Origin: Saprospiraceae bacterium
GTDB taxonomy: Bacteria > Bacteroidota > Bacteroidia > Chitinophagales > Saprospiraceae
NCBI GenBank assembly: GCA_016719855.1
Contig: JADJYH010000031.1
Span: forward strand, 38,560 to 102,559
DNA length: 64,000 nucleotides
Reading direction: 5' to 3'
In this document: in pieces, positions 1-9,759 of the stretch
Position numbering within the stretch: the first letter of the stretch is position 1
How the letters are laid out: every line of letters begins with the position of its first letter
Translations under genes and position numbers: made by a program
Notes under the pieces: generated by a model
Seen by the model: the letters and a program-made list of their open reading frames with translations, nothing else
The model's database searches: none
What the model was told of the DNA's origin: nothing

Positions 1-896
1 CTTGATGCTTTCAAACCGTTCCAGCCATTCATCAAAGACTTCATACCTGCCCAGCGTATGGCAACTATTCAGGTAATTGGTAATATCCCCTTTGTAGGTA
101 CGATTTTTTATGTCTCGAATATGGGGATGGCTGTTCCAAAGCTCCAGGATTTTTTTGTAATGCTGATTGGCTTTGTGATATTCCCCTTTGGCATGGTTCA
201 GATGGGCGTGTGCATTGAAATAGTAGATTTTTGTAAAAAAAGTATCACCCGTCTCTATGGTTTCGAGCATTGGATGGCGTTCGATTTCGTCAATGGCTGC
301 CAGCGTTGCCGGATGCCTCAATTGCTTTGTATTTGGATTAGCCAAGCTTTGCAAGCCAACGTCTTGACTTCTGCCTCTTTGTAAGCCAGGTTTTTCAGTG
401 ATTCCATTTCCTCAAAAAGCGCTTCCAGTTTTTCTGCTGTTCCCTTCACGAATAATCCAATATGGGTGAAGATAAGGCGGTTCAGGATTTCGAAAATATG
501 GTAGTGCATTTCATAATGCCGGGCAGTGTCCTTTGCTTTTTCAAGGTGCTTGATGGCCTGTCGGTAGAGTCCCTTTTTCTTGAGGATTTCAGCTTCCAAC
601 AACATGGAAAGTATGGTGTGCTCCGGTGAGTTTCCCTCATAAAACGAACGCAGTGCCTTTAAAATCAATTTTGTCAGATGTACTTTCGTCACAGCCAGGT
701 TGGTAGGTTTGAATCCCAATGATTTCAGGCGGTCTTTCAGCTTTGCCTCATCGTAGGTTTCTATTTTATCCATTTCCTGAAACAAGGTCAAATACAGCTT
801 CGAACCTTCCTGGGCCTTGGAATTGACCGTGAAATACCGCTTTTCTGATTTTGTCAATCTTTTTATCAAGTCAAATAACTCTGTCGTAGGTGTCAT
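1..896 (-). CDS. Helical hypothetical protein, 3' part off the left edge, one frameshift
   Basis: Function not recognised. The start (ATG at 896) opens MTPTTELFDLIKRLTKSEKR, and about 185 residues of Lys/Glu-rich helical sequence follow. The reading frame then runs into a stop at 318. Shifting by one base near 340-350 reopens a frame that stays open to the left edge and contains TPR-like text (for example KGEYHKANQHYKKILELW). The two parts join naturally if one T is missing in the GCTTGG context, so I treat this as one gene with a probable sequencing deletion. The layout resembles the broken gene at 8293-9737, which also starts with a Leu/Lys-rich helix and a 'LFxLLxxxCR' type segment; both may belong to one multicopy family of about 500-residue Bacteroidota proteins. 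No signal peptide or membrane segment is visible, so it is probably cytoplasmic. Confidence 0.6.
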
Positions 897-1233
897 TGAT
901 GTTTAATATTGGTGAATTAGGTGATTAATTTAGATGTGAATATCCAAGTAAGGCACAACATAGCAAATTGCTGTCAAAATCAAGCAATAACTGTCTTTTC
1001 AGTTTTCTTAAAACTTCCCTACAAAGTATTTTTTGGCAAAATCCAATGTCTTAGACTTTTAATAATGCGAAGTAAACAGGCTTGCCGACGGTATTCCGGC
1101 CACCTACTTTTGTAACATCAATACCACCTTTAAGAAAACCAGTTACTAGACCAGCTTATTCTTTCCTCTAAACCATGCTCTGCTAAATAGTAATCCAAAC
1201 CAAATTTGAGCAATCATTTAACCTGAACGTTTC

Positions 1234-1337
1234 CAAAACCAGCCCTAGAAAACCAAACCAAACCTTCAAAACCAAGCCTAGAAAACCAGCAAAAAAACCT
1301 AAAAAACCAAACCTTTAAAACCAAACCTAAAAAACCA
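1234..1337. repeat. A/C-rich degenerate array with 14-base period
   Basis: The 530 bases between the divergent genes ending at 896 and starting at 1428 contain no credible gene. Their right part is a degenerate array built from AAAACCAAACCTNN, a 14-base period made of two 7-base halves each carrying CC. At least six units can be followed. It lies about 90 bases before the start of the caspase-like gene, in its probable promoter or leader region. Confidence 0.7.
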
Positions 1338-1427
1338 ATGAACGCTCTTTTGAGTTTTCAACAGAATAACGGGTGCTTATTCCAATAAAATGGCAATAAG
1401 CCCCGCTGTTTTTTCACCTCACAAAAG

Positions 1428-2243
1428 ATGAAGACTTCACCTAGACAGGCTAACGGTGCAGCCGTTCTTGTCGGTGTGAACAAACTTGACCCTGGCCACT
1501 ATGGCACTTCTTGCGTTGATTTGCTCAGTCCCGACAAAGATGTGGAAGATTATGAACTAATCGCCAAACTGAATGGGTTGACCACCCAAATCCTACTTGC
1601 TGAAAATGCAACACGGTCCAAGCTTTTAAGCACCCTGGCCAAAACAGCCAAAATGCTGAAAGCAGGCGATTTCTTATTGCTAACGTTTTCGGGGTACGGG
1701 GGCCAGGTCATCAACTTTGATGGAAACCTAAGCGAACAAATAAGCGCAACCTGGTGCCTGCAAAATGGCCAACTGCTGTTCCCCGAAATATTCCAGGCAC
1801 TTTCCGATTTCACGCAGGGCGTCAACATTTTGATTGTTTCCGATACTTCAAGTCCTTATTCCAGTTTGAATTATCAGCCCATTAACCCTACCAATGCTGA
1901 CCGCCAACGTTCACTGCCCGTGGAGATTGCTGAAACGGTTTACCTCAAAAACAAAGACCAGTACGATTCCATTTATCTAGGCTCCAAATCCAATCCTACC
2001 ATTTCCGCCAACGTTACCTGGCTTACCGGGTGCCAGATAAACCAGGTTGCCTTTGAGTCCAATTACAATGGATACCTGACAGCCGCCATCAAGCATACCT
2101 GGAACGGTGGAACCTTCTTGGGAAGTTATGAATTGTTTTTCAAAGAGGTCGCCATGAATATGCCCGTTTTTCAAAGCCCAAAAATCACGACCTACGGCGA
2201 AGACCCCAATTACTTATTGAAGAAAAGAACTTTTACTTTCTAG
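1428..2243 (+). CDS. Caspase-fold (peptidase C14-like) protein lacking the His-Cys dyad
   Basis: The 271-residue protein follows the p20 layout of bacterial meta/orthocaspases. It has an opening beta-strand with a GVN motif (residues 12-18, usually GIN or GID), a segment matching the first acidic loop (LSPDKDVE), a helix starting ATRSKLLSTL, then GDFLLLTFSGYGGQ at 80-93 and ILIVSDTSSP at 134-143. In active members these last two strands read SGHG and D-C-H/CxSG. Here the catalytic His is Tyr90 and the catalytic Cys position is Thr140/Ser141. By family knowledge such Tyr/Ser pseudo-orthocaspases are not expected to cleave peptides. There is no signal peptide and no fused effector domain. It is followed after 246 bases by a small unknown gene on the same strand (2490-2873). 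A binding, scaffolding or regulatory role is possible but is only inference. Confidence 0.7.
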   Translation: MKTSPRQANGAAVLVGVNKLDPGHYGTSCVDLLSPDKDVEDYELIAKLNGLTTQILLAENATRSKLLSTLAKTAKMLKAGDFLLLTFSGYGGQVINFDGNLSEQISATWCLQNGQLLFPEIFQALSDFTQGVNILIVSDTSSPYSSLNYQPINPTNADRQRSLPVEIAETVYLKNKDQYDSIYLGSKSNPTISANVTWLTGCQINQVAFESNYNGYLTAAIKHTWNGGTFLGSYELFFKEVAMNMPVFQSPKITTYGEDPNYLLKKRTFTF

Positions 2244-2260
2244 TCCCGAAAATCCATTAA

Positions 2261-2422
2261 CAATGGTTCGTGAGGTTTTTGGTTTCAAGTTTAAGGGAAA
2301 AGTCTGCTACATCCCTTTTAAGGGGTTGATTTGCTAGCAAAGTCATTTTAAAAATGCACGCCATTTTCAATTGACGAGAGCCCCCCGTGAAACCTGAAAC
2401 TTGAAACCTTCACGAACCATTG
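2261..2422. repeat. Inverted repeat between caspase-like gene and its neighbour
   Basis: The arm at 2261-2297 begins CAATGGTTCGTGAGG; the arm at 2391-2422 ends with the matching inverted copy CCTTCACGAACCATTG. The right arm contains GAAACCT-like 7-base units (GAAACCT, GAAACTT, GAAACCT). The central spacer is about 93 bases and shows no gene. The arms are imperfect. The architecture is the same as that of the hairpin elements further right, with a longer loop. Confidence 0.6.
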
Positions 2423-2489
2423 ATTAAGGTAGCTCCAGAGAACGAAACACTGTAATTTTTCACCTAAAACAATATTAAAGCTTACTCTT

Positions 2490-2873
2490 ATGGCAAACTG
2501 TAGAAAAGACACCAGCATTGCACTGTTGGACGGCGGCAGTGCGTTGATCAAAAACATCAAATTTACCACGGACAGAAAGGAAATCCACGTCTTTCAACTT
2601 GGCAACCTCACGGTAGAATGTACCAATGACATCAATTCCAGTGTTTTCCTTGGCGTGAAAATCGTGAACAACCAACTCGTGTTCACCGATGCCATTTCCG
2701 GCTTAAACACCGACATCAGTTCTGATGTATCTGACAATCCAACCATCATAGTAACGATGAATGGCGGTGTTATGAACATTGGGATTGATGATACCAATAT
2801 GGGATACACATCCGTATCGCAACTGAACGTGCGTTACGATGCCGCTTCTGACAGCGTGAAGTTCCAGATATAG
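2490..2873 (+). CDS. Small hypothetical protein following the caspase-like gene
   Basis: The 127-residue protein is not recognised. It begins MANCRKDTSIALLDGGSALI and is rich in Asn, Asp, Thr and Val with alternating hydrophobic residues, suggesting an all-beta fold. There is no signal peptide, no Cys pair beyond two scattered cysteines, and no transmembrane stretch. It ends just before a strong terminator (2922-2960), so it is the last gene of any transcript coming from the caspase-like gene. The 246-base gap between them holds an inverted repeat, so co-transcription is possible but not shown. A functional link is inferred only from order and strand. Confidence 0.6.
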   Translation: MANCRKDTSIALLDGGSALIKNIKFTTDRKEIHVFQLGNLTVECTNDINSSVFLGVKIVNNQLVFTDAISGLNTDISSDVSDNPTIIVTMNGGVMNIGIDDTNMGYTSVSQLNVRYDAASDSVKFQI

Positions 2874-2921
2874 TGCTTAGAATTTTGTATCACCCCTTGT
2901 TAACTCCTACGACCAATTGAA

Positions 2922-2960
2922 GGGATGCCCAAATGCTTACCCAGGGGGCATCCCGTTTTT
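2922..2960 (+). terminator. Rho-independent terminator after 2490-2873
   Basis: GGGATGCCC (2922-2930) pairs with GGGCATCCC (2946-2954), followed by G and a run of five T. It lies 48 bases after the stop of the small hypothetical gene. The remaining bases up to 3159 show nothing I can name. Confidence 0.8.
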
Positions 2961-3159
2961 GTTTTCCTGCACGACCATCACTACCTCGAATTTGGTCAAA
3001 CGTACCTTTCATAGTGCGAGAGTTCGCCACTTGAATTCCTCAAAATCATGCTTTTCATTTTTGGCAATTGGTTCGCAAATGAACCCAGTCCGCCATACCT
3101 CCATCGTTTGAGTGCGTTAAGTTTTAAGTGGGAAAATTGCCGACATTTGCCACTGCAAC

Positions 3160-4122
3160 GTGCAATACAAAGCCAACTATTTGTCAATCAACCTTTTACA
3201 TAAAAACACACAGCTAATCCGCACGGAGGCGGAGCGGCTGGGTTTTGACTTTGTCGGCTTCGCAAAAGCTGAACCCCTCGACGACGAGGCCCGACGATTG
3301 GAAGCCTGGCTCAACCAAGGCTTTCACGGCAAGATGCAGTACATGGCCAACCACTTCGACCTGCGCACCGATCCCACCAAGCTAGTGCCTGGTGCCAAGT
3401 CCGTGATTGTGCTGATGCAAAACTACTTTCCAAAGGAAAACCAACTCGACCCCACAGCGCCCAAGCTCGCCCGCTACGCCTACGGCGAGGACTACCACCA
3501 CGTACTGAAAAGCAAACTCAAAAACCTGCTCCGCTTCATCCGGGAAAACATCGGCGAGGTGGACGGGCGGTGCTTCGTGGACTCCGCCCCGGTCATGGAA
3601 CGAGAATGGGCCAAGCGGGCCGGCCTTGGCTGGACGGGAAAGAACACCTTGTTGATACGCCCAGGTGCTGGCTCCTACTTTTTCTTGGCCGAGCTGATTC
3701 TTGACCTGCCGCTGGTGGCCGATGACCCCATCCGTGACCACTGCGGCACCTGCCGTCGCTGCATCGAGGCTTGCCCGACGGAGGCCATTTCGCCCCAAGG
3801 CTACCTGCTGGATGCCTCGAAGTGCATCAGCTATTTGACCATCGAGCTGCGGGAGGAGATTCCAACGGAGTTTCAAGGGAAAATGGAGAACTGGGCTTTT
3901 GGCTGCGACATTTGCCAAGAAGTTTGTCCGTGGAACCGCTTTGCGAAGCCGCACAATGAACCCGCTTTTGAGCCGCACCCAGACTTGCTGGGCATGAAGC
4001 CAGCGGATTGGCAGGAGTTGACCGAGGAGGTCTTCCAAAAAATCTTCAAAAAATCGGCCGTGAAAAGGACAAAGTTCGAGGGACTGAAACGGAACTTGAA
4101 GTTCTTAAACAAGGAGGGCTAG
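3160..4122 (+). CDS. queG: Epoxyqueuosine reductase QueG
   Basis: QueG performs the last step of queuosine synthesis on tRNA, reducing epoxyqueuosine to queuosine with cobalamin and two [4Fe-4S] clusters in the cytoplasm. The first cluster motif is visible as CGTCRRCIEACP around residue 195, a further Cys sits in SKCISYL, and the second motif is CDICQEVCPWN near 252. The N-terminal part has the expected LGFDFVGFAKAE and GFHGKMQYM segments and the substrate region CFVDSAPVMEREWAKRAGLGW. At about 310-320 residues the length fits the core QueG without a C-terminal HEAT extension. The GTG at 3160 is the longest start; TTG at 3181 is also possible since family members usually begin shortly before KNTQLIRTEAERLG. 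Confidence 0.95.
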   Translation: MQYKANYLSINLLHKNTQLIRTEAERLGFDFVGFAKAEPLDDEARRLEAWLNQGFHGKMQYMANHFDLRTDPTKLVPGAKSVIVLMQNYFPKENQLDPTAPKLARYAYGEDYHHVLKSKLKNLLRFIRENIGEVDGRCFVDSAPVMEREWAKRAGLGWTGKNTLLIRPGAGSYFFLAELILDLPLVADDPIRDHCGTCRRCIEACPTEAISPQGYLLDASKCISYLTIELREEIPTEFQGKMENWAFGCDICQEVCPWNRFAKPHNEPAFEPHPDLLGMKPADWQELTEEVFQKIFKKSAVKRTKFEGLKRNLKFLNKEG

Positions 4123-4174
4123 CACTATAAAAATTAGCAGGGGGTTCCTATAAAAATAGTCTAGCGTGAAAGCG

Positions 4175-4270
4175 AAGGGGGTTTGGGGGCGGCGCAGCCG
4201 CCCTCAAGACGCCCTCCCCCGACGAGCCGCCGAAGAGCCTGTCCCGCTGTTCGGGACGGCGAAGAGGGGC
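4175..4270. repeat. GC-rich interspersed double hairpin, copy 1
   Basis: The segment contains GGTTTGGGGGC, a short GC stem, then CCCTCCCCCGACGAGCC and a closing GAGGGG. The same blocks recur at 20234-20317 and 60098-60160. Here the second hairpin is enlarged by a GTCCCG/CGGGAC stem. It occupies the intergenic space after queG and resembles a REP-type element. Confidence 0.65.
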
Positions 4271-4318
4271 AGCCTAAGCGGGTCGGGCTTAGAAATCCCT
4301 AACGGGCTTTCCAATCCC
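4271..4318. repeat. Partial copy of the GGAAAGCCC palindromic element
   Basis: Contains GGCTTAGAAATCCCT followed by GGGCTTTCCAATCCCT, matching one arm of the complete palindromes at 19101-19195 and 41073-41167. Only one arm is clear. Bases 4319-4448 before the next gene show no further feature. Confidence 0.6.
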
Positions 4319-4448
4319 TGCTTTCCACACTTTTGACAAAGACCCAACATTTTTTCTCCCATTGCCAAAGAACTTTTAGGCTTGGTGTGTTATTTATGCC
4401 AATCGCCCTTCCCAAAATAGAAGGCAAATCAAACTCAATTATCAAAAC

Positions 4449-5141
4449 ATGATGCTCCATTTCACTTCAATTTTCCTCTGTTGCCTCACCCTATTTGCTT
4501 GCTCCCAACCGGAACAAAAGGCAGACGAGGCTGCCAAATCCACTGAAACTACAACCCCCGCCATGCCAGATTCAAGCAAAAAGAAAACCATCGTATTCTT
4601 TGGCAATAGCCTGACGGCGGGCTATGGGCTGGAGAATGTCAAGTCTGGCTATGTCTCCCTAATCCAGCAACGCCTCGACTCGCTCGGCCTGCCTTACCAT
4701 GCCGTGAACGCTGGCCTCAGTGGCGAAACCTCTGCCGGTGGCAATGACCGGGTGGATTGGGTCATCAAGACTCCCGTGGATATCTTCGTGCTGGAACTTG
4801 GTGGCAACGACGCCCTCCGTGGCATCCAACCCGAAGAAACAATCAAGAACCTCGGTTCCATCCTCGACAAAGTGAAAGCGAAATACCCAAAAGCAAAACT
4901 CGTGCTGGCGGGCATGCAAGCCCCTCCAAACATGGGTCAGACCTACACCGACCAGTTCCGAGCCATGTACCCAAAACTGGCCAAGGAGCATGGCGCAATC
5001 CTCATCCCCTTCATCCTCGAAAACGTGGGCGGCATACCTGACTTGAACCAAGGCGACCGGATTCACCCCAATGAGAAAGGGCAGTTTATCCTGCGGGAAA
5101 ATGTGTGGAAGGTGCTGGGGCCGATGGTGGCAGGGGGGTAA
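4449..5141 (+). CDS. GDSL/SGNH-family lipase lipoprotein, TesA-like
   Basis: This is a TesA-like arylesterase/lysophospholipase. The N-terminus is a lipoprotein signal: a hydrophobic stretch then LFACSQPE with Cys18 as the lipidated residue, so it should sit in the cell envelope. The SGNH blocks are in order: block I FFGNSLTAGYG (Ser nucleophile), block II NAGLSGET, block III ELGGNDALRG, and block V DRIHPNEKG carrying the catalytic Asp-His pair. Block IV is QAPPNMG. The start is the first ATG of ATGATG. It is transcribed toward the gene at 5261-7709, with a terminator hairpin between them. Substrate specificity (phospholipid, thioester or aryl ester) cannot be read from sequence. Confidence 0.92.
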   Translation: MMLHFTSIFLCCLTLFACSQPEQKADEAAKSTETTTPAMPDSSKKKTIVFFGNSLTAGYGLENVKSGYVSLIQQRLDSLGLPYHAVNAGLSGETSAGGNDRVDWVIKTPVDIFVLELGGNDALRGIQPEETIKNLGSILDKVKAKYPKAKLVLAGMQAPPNMGQTYTDQFRAMYPKLAKEHGAILIPFILENVGGIPDLNQGDRIHPNEKGQFILRENVWKVLGPMVAGG

Positions 5142-5196
5142 TACTTCTGTATCGAACCAAACCAGGTTTAAGAAGGAGGCTCATGTGGCAAAAAAA

Positions 5197-5228
5197 AACC
5201 TCGCCTGCGACCAACGGCAGGCGAGGTT
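5197..5228 (-). terminator. Terminator hairpin between convergent genes
   Basis: AACCTCGCCTGC (5197-5208) pairs perfectly with GCAGGCGAGGTT (5217-5228) across an 8-base loop. It is preceded by eight A on the plus strand, i.e. a T-run for leftward transcripts, so it best terminates the gene at 5261-7709. It may also serve the rightward gene ending at 5141. Confidence 0.88.
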
Positions 5229-5260
5229 ATAATCAAATGGTATAGAGTTTTCGATGTGTT

Positions 5261-7709
5261 TTAATGCTTAACAAACCGCACCGCTGCCCCGCTCTTTTCC
5301 TTTAGAAAATAGATACCCGACCTCAGTTGTGAGATATCAATGTCCAATCGGGTAGTACCTGGTTCAATGTCCGTGGACAGTAAGACCTGCCCCAAGCTAT
5401 TCTCGATTATCAAGTTGCTGGAAAGACTATTTTCCAATGTCAAAACGACCGTAATCTTATCGGTGGCCGGGTTCGGGTACATCTTTAGTTGCCGATAATC
5501 CAGCGATTCAGCAATTGCCATGTTCAAATCATCATGACCCTCCATTTGATAACCAGCAGGTTGATAGGGCTGGCAAACCTGCAAGCCACAGGCACCAAGC
5601 GCATCCCCGTGCGCCAAGTGGGCAGCTACTGCCGACTGCGAAATACACAGTGTATTTGAGTTTCCATGGCAAACTTGTACTTTATCATTGTTGTTCCCAC
5701 AGCGCACGTCCACCGATTCCACCAGCGTGGTGGCGGTTGCTGTGCAGTTGGCTCCGGAGGTAACAGTAACTATGTAGGTCGTATTGGAACTAGGGCTGAC
5801 GGTGATAGATGCAGTAGTTTCCCCATTGCTCCAGGCGTAGGTTGGTGAACCATTATCGCCTGTTACAGTATGTGTCAGCGTGGTAGAGGCAGCCGGGGTA
5901 TAGCCAACATAGACCGTCCTGCATGCCGGCAATTCAACGGTGAGATAGCAGCAGCCTTCGTCAACGGCTCCGTTACAATTGTCGTCCACATTGTTTCCAC
6001 AAACTTCAGCTGCATCGGGGTTGATATTGGGGTTTTCGTCGTCACAATCACCTACGCAGATGGTAAAGCCATCGCCATCTTGGTCGAAACCTTCGTCAAC
6101 AAGTTCGTCGCAGTCGTTGTCCTGTTCATCGCAGATTTCCGGGTTGTTGGGATAAACGTTCATATTCTCGTCGTTACAATCTCCACTTGTAAGCACATAG
6201 CCGGGCCCACAGACTGCGCAAAAAGTTTGGGAAATATTGGGATCCCCATAGTTGTCCCCATCATTATCCCGATAGCATGTAACCACTACTTGCTGCTGGG
6301 ATTCATAGGCTCCCATATCCACAGTTCCATCAAAATTCGCAAGTTTCCTTCTAGGTCGGCGATTACACCTCCAGAACGAGCGCATTGCTACCAGCATTGA
6401 TAGCAGGTGAGGTGGGCGAGCAGAGCTGCAGGTGGAAATTTCCCGCGGTAGTCGGAGCGTTGGCAAATGGGGGCATACTGATGAACAATGGATCGCTGCT
6501 GATGTTATTGCCGCCGCTGCCTGTCCAACCGCCTTGGACGGTTGAGTAGTTAATGAAAATATGAGAGGCGTTGGCTCCACTTTGGTAAGAAGCTACGGAG
6601 CTATTGCCAAATATGATACAATTGTTGAAGGTGGGGTTGCCGGCGCTCCCATCCTTTTGAAAATGAATGACTCCACCGTTAGGCGCATTATTGGCGCTAA
6701 AGGTGGAGTTGGAAATCATAGGCGCTCCGCCATTGCCGTCGTCATAGTAAATTGCGGCACCAGGGAGGTTTGATTTGTTTCCACTGAAAAGGCAATTGGT
6801 AAAAGACCAGGCTGAAGGGCCATTTGAGGCTACACTGAAAAACCCGCCACCATAAGCGTTTGCCTTGTTTGCTGAAAAAATGCAGCTCATAAAGCTTGGA
6901 GTCGCATTGCCATTATGACCATTGCTATAGATTCCGCCTCCATAATTGGCAATATTGCCTGAAAAAAGGCAATTGGTTAATGTTGGGTTGGCGTCACCGT
7001 TAAAAAGCCCGTTATTCCCAATGGCACCCCCATTATGGGCAGTGTTGTTCGTGAATGAACAGTTCGTAAAGGATGGATTGGCATTGCCGTCCACGCCATT
7101 GTTGTAAAGTGCGCCACCGTTTCCGCTGGTTGGATGAGCCGCATTGTCTATAAAAACACAGTTGGCAATAGTTGGGTTGGATGAATTGGCTTGACCGACG
7201 CCATGGTTAAAAATACCGCCTCCGTTGCCGTGTTCATTTGCTCCATTTGCATTGCCCAAAGTGACTGTGAACCCATCCAGCACCATTTCGCTAGTTCGAT
7301 AGTTGATCCACATCACATGATAGGCATTATCAGTATTGTTCGCTATGCCAATGTTTCCGCTCAAGATAGTGACATTGGTGATCCAGCTCCGCTCTGAAAG
7401 CATTGTCTCTGTGCCGTTGAAGCCACCGTAGATTTTGATGTTTTTGTTGATGTAAAATGTTTTTAAACGTGGATTTGCAGGATTTGGATTGCCGGTGAGG
7501 TCCTTGGTGGGCATATACGTCCCCGCAGCAACCCAAATTTCGTCGTTGGCAACGGTTGCTTCTATTGCTTTTTGAAGCGTCTGAAATGCCTGCCCCCAGG
7601 AGGTTCCGGTGTTGACGTCACTCCCTCCGGGTGTAACATAATAAACTGTTGCGTTGACTTGCTGGGCAAGCCATCCTGTCATCAAAATGAATAAAAGTGG
7701 TGGCATCAT
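5261..7709 (-). CDS. Secreted beta-helix protein with MopE-like metal-binding repeats and T9SS sorting domain, one frameshift
   Basis: Two overlapping frames join near 6365 into one protein of about 815 residues. The N-terminal half is a right-handed parallel beta-helix (polymorphic outer-membrane type) with repeated NCxFxxNxA and GGGI/GGAIYNNG turns. It ends in an INAG...GTVDMGAYE segment typical of such helices. Then come calcium-like repeats: DNDGDNYGDP, SGDCNDEN, EICDEQDNDCDELVDEG, DQDGDGF, VGDCDDENPNINPDAAEVC, GNNVDDNCNGAVDEGC, the MopE-like putative metal-binding motif. A PKD/Ig-like segment follows, and the C-terminus is a T9SS type A sorting domain (LKMYPNPATDKI ... GIYFLKEKSG). Just upstream at 7760 a second ATG gives MKNLYLRFLFSLSFQL and then an in-frame TGA, so the true signal peptide may start there. 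Likely cell-surface adhesion or matrix protein. Confidence 0.8.
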
Positions 7710-7928
7710 TCAAAGCTGAAAAGAAAGAGAAAACAGGAAGCGTAAGTACAGGTTCTTCATAATTATTGGGTTATTGAACGTTACAAAAGTGTATCCGAGC
7801 AAGGAAAAAATTATAGCGGCTGCATTTGCAGGCCAACAGGTTTTTCGTTAAAAAAATCCTACTTCTTAAGTTGAGCGTAATCAGGCCTTCATCCGTCGAG
7901 GAGGATGCGTATCTTATGAATCATATTG

Positions 7929-7956
7929 ATGGGTAAGCTATCACTAGCTTACCCAT
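7929..7956. other. Perfect 12-bp stem-loop in an AT-rich gene-poor gap
   Basis: ATGGGTAAGCTA (7929-7940) pairs perfectly with TAGCTTACCCAT (7945-7956) around TCAC. There is no T-run, so it is not an obvious terminator. The 530 bases between 7761 and 8292 are AT-rich. The only open frame there, a 74-residue leftward one at 7949-8173, has no recognisable content or ribosome-binding context, and I do not call it. Confidence 0.55.
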
Positions 7957-8292
7957 AGGGTTCGTTGTGTAAAAAAATGTTTTTAGGGTTAACCTCAAAG
8001 AGGAACTGAACAGTAATGCCGATTATCAAACCAATAAAGACTTTCGGAATTCGCTTTCCAAAGCCGCCTATAAACCAAAGCTGAGTGCAATAGTAGTTAT
8101 GGGGACTTTGAATAAATCCACCCAAAATTTCCCATTTCTTAAAGAATCGAAAAATTGTTTTTAATGTTATCAATTTGTAAGCTATTGAATATCAGTTTTT
8201 TAACGCCCTAAATTACTTGTTTTTACTTCTGCTTTTTTATAGTGATTTCAGATAATTTCGATGCAAAGAAAAAAAGTCCTCAAATTGGACTT

Positions 8293-9737
8293 ATGAAATT
8301 ATTGACACTGCTTAAAACCCTCAAGCCCGAAGAACACATTGAGTTCCAACACTTTGTGAAATCAATTTCTTCAAACTTGGCGAGCGTTATGCTAAATTTT
8401 TTAGGCTGCTTTGCAAGCTTCATCCAACTTTCGATGCATCCAAAGCGGACATGGAAGCCATTTACAAACGTAGTTTTGGCAAAGCGGCCTACACTGATTC
8501 CAAACTATTCAACTTATTATCCGGCATTTGCCGCCAAGTGGAAGATTTCTTGGTGGTAAAAATGTTGCTATCGGAAGATGGAACTTCGGAGAAGGGGCGG
8601 ATTTGGAAAGAACTGCTCGTCAAAGCGCTCGGCAATCGGAACGCTGGCGCTTATTTTCGAGTAGAGGCCCAGCGGCTGATTGACGAGACCAACTCCCGCC
8701 CTGTAAAAGAACTGGACGACTACTTTACCCTACAACAGCTTCACCACCAAGTTTATTTTAACCCCGATACGCCCAAGTATAGCGAGTACCCGCCCCGACT
8801 GCAGTTGGCGATGGAGCACCTTGACCTGTTTTATTGCATTGCGAAGCTGCAATATGCGGCGGAAATGAAAGCAAGAGAAAGGCTTTTCCAAGTCCAATAT
8901 GAATTGCCGCTGTTGCAGGCGGTGATGGAGCGAACCGCCGACCCCAACCTGATTGACAGCCACCCCATGGCGGCTATTTACAGTAAGCTTGTAAAGTTGT
9001 ACCTGAATGGCGTCACGGAGGTTGGCTTCTGGGATTTAAAAGCAATGTTCGATAACAAGTTTGCCCTGTTGCCCAAATCTGACCAGCAGGGCCTGTTGCT
9101 GCACCTTATTAATATGGGCATATCGCTCGGTGTAAGGGACGTGGATGAATGCGGAGATGCTCTCGCTCTTTAAGATGGCTATTGAAGCCGATGTGCTGCT
9201 CCATGGTGGACGCATAAGCCATATCACTTTTGCGAACATCGTGGCCTGTGCTGCACTGTGCAATGAGTTCGATTGGGCCGATTCTTTCATGAAAAGATTT
9301 TCAACTTATTTGGAAGAAGGCACAGCAGGCCACGATAGCATTGTCCTCTGCCTTCTTGTATTATGGCCAGGGCTTTTTAGATAAGGCGCAAACGAGCTTG
9401 GTGCAATCTGTTTTTCACCACTCCCGCTTTCGAAGTTGTGGCAAGGGGCTTTCTGTTGAAAATAGCTTTTGACAGGTATTTGAAAGAAGGGAAAGATTAC
9501 GAATTTCTGACTTCCCATTTGACTGCTTTTGAAAAATTCGTAAAAGCCAAGCAATTGACCGAAGAGAAGAAAAACGCCCAATTGAACTGTATCCGTTTTG
9601 TGCGAAAGATGACGGCGGTCAAATTTGAAAAACATGTGGTGCCAGAAATAGACAAGGAAAAGCTCCGATTGAAGCTGGAAGGATTACAGCCAATTGTTTC
9701 AAAAAAATGGCTAGTTGAAAAAATTGAGACCTTGTAA
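8293..9737 (+). CDS. Helical hypothetical protein broken by about three frameshifts
   Basis: Function not recognised. Reading MKLLTLLKTLKPEEHIEFQH from 8293, the frame closes near 8405 but continues one base over as KLGERYAKFFRLLCKLHPTF. It then runs intact to about 9170, shifts again near 9150-9170 into SLFKMAIEADVLLHGGRISH, and shifts again near 9350 (LALAYYGQGFLDKAQTSL) before a final frame ending at 9737. Joined, the locus encodes about 480 residues of predominantly helical sequence with no signal or membrane segment. The ending LEGLQPIVSKKWLVEKIETL looks like a natural C-terminus. Several independent breaks could mean decay, but the same error type occurs in functional genes across the window. 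It may be a paralogue of the broken gene at the left edge. Confidence 0.6.
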
Positions 9738-9759
9738 AAAAAAGGGAAAGTGCCGATAA

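Noticed and set aside
7949..8173. 74-codon leftward frame in the gap before 8293
   Set aside because: No homology, signal, or ribosome-binding context; the region is AT-rich and the frame overlaps the stem-loop at 7929-7956.
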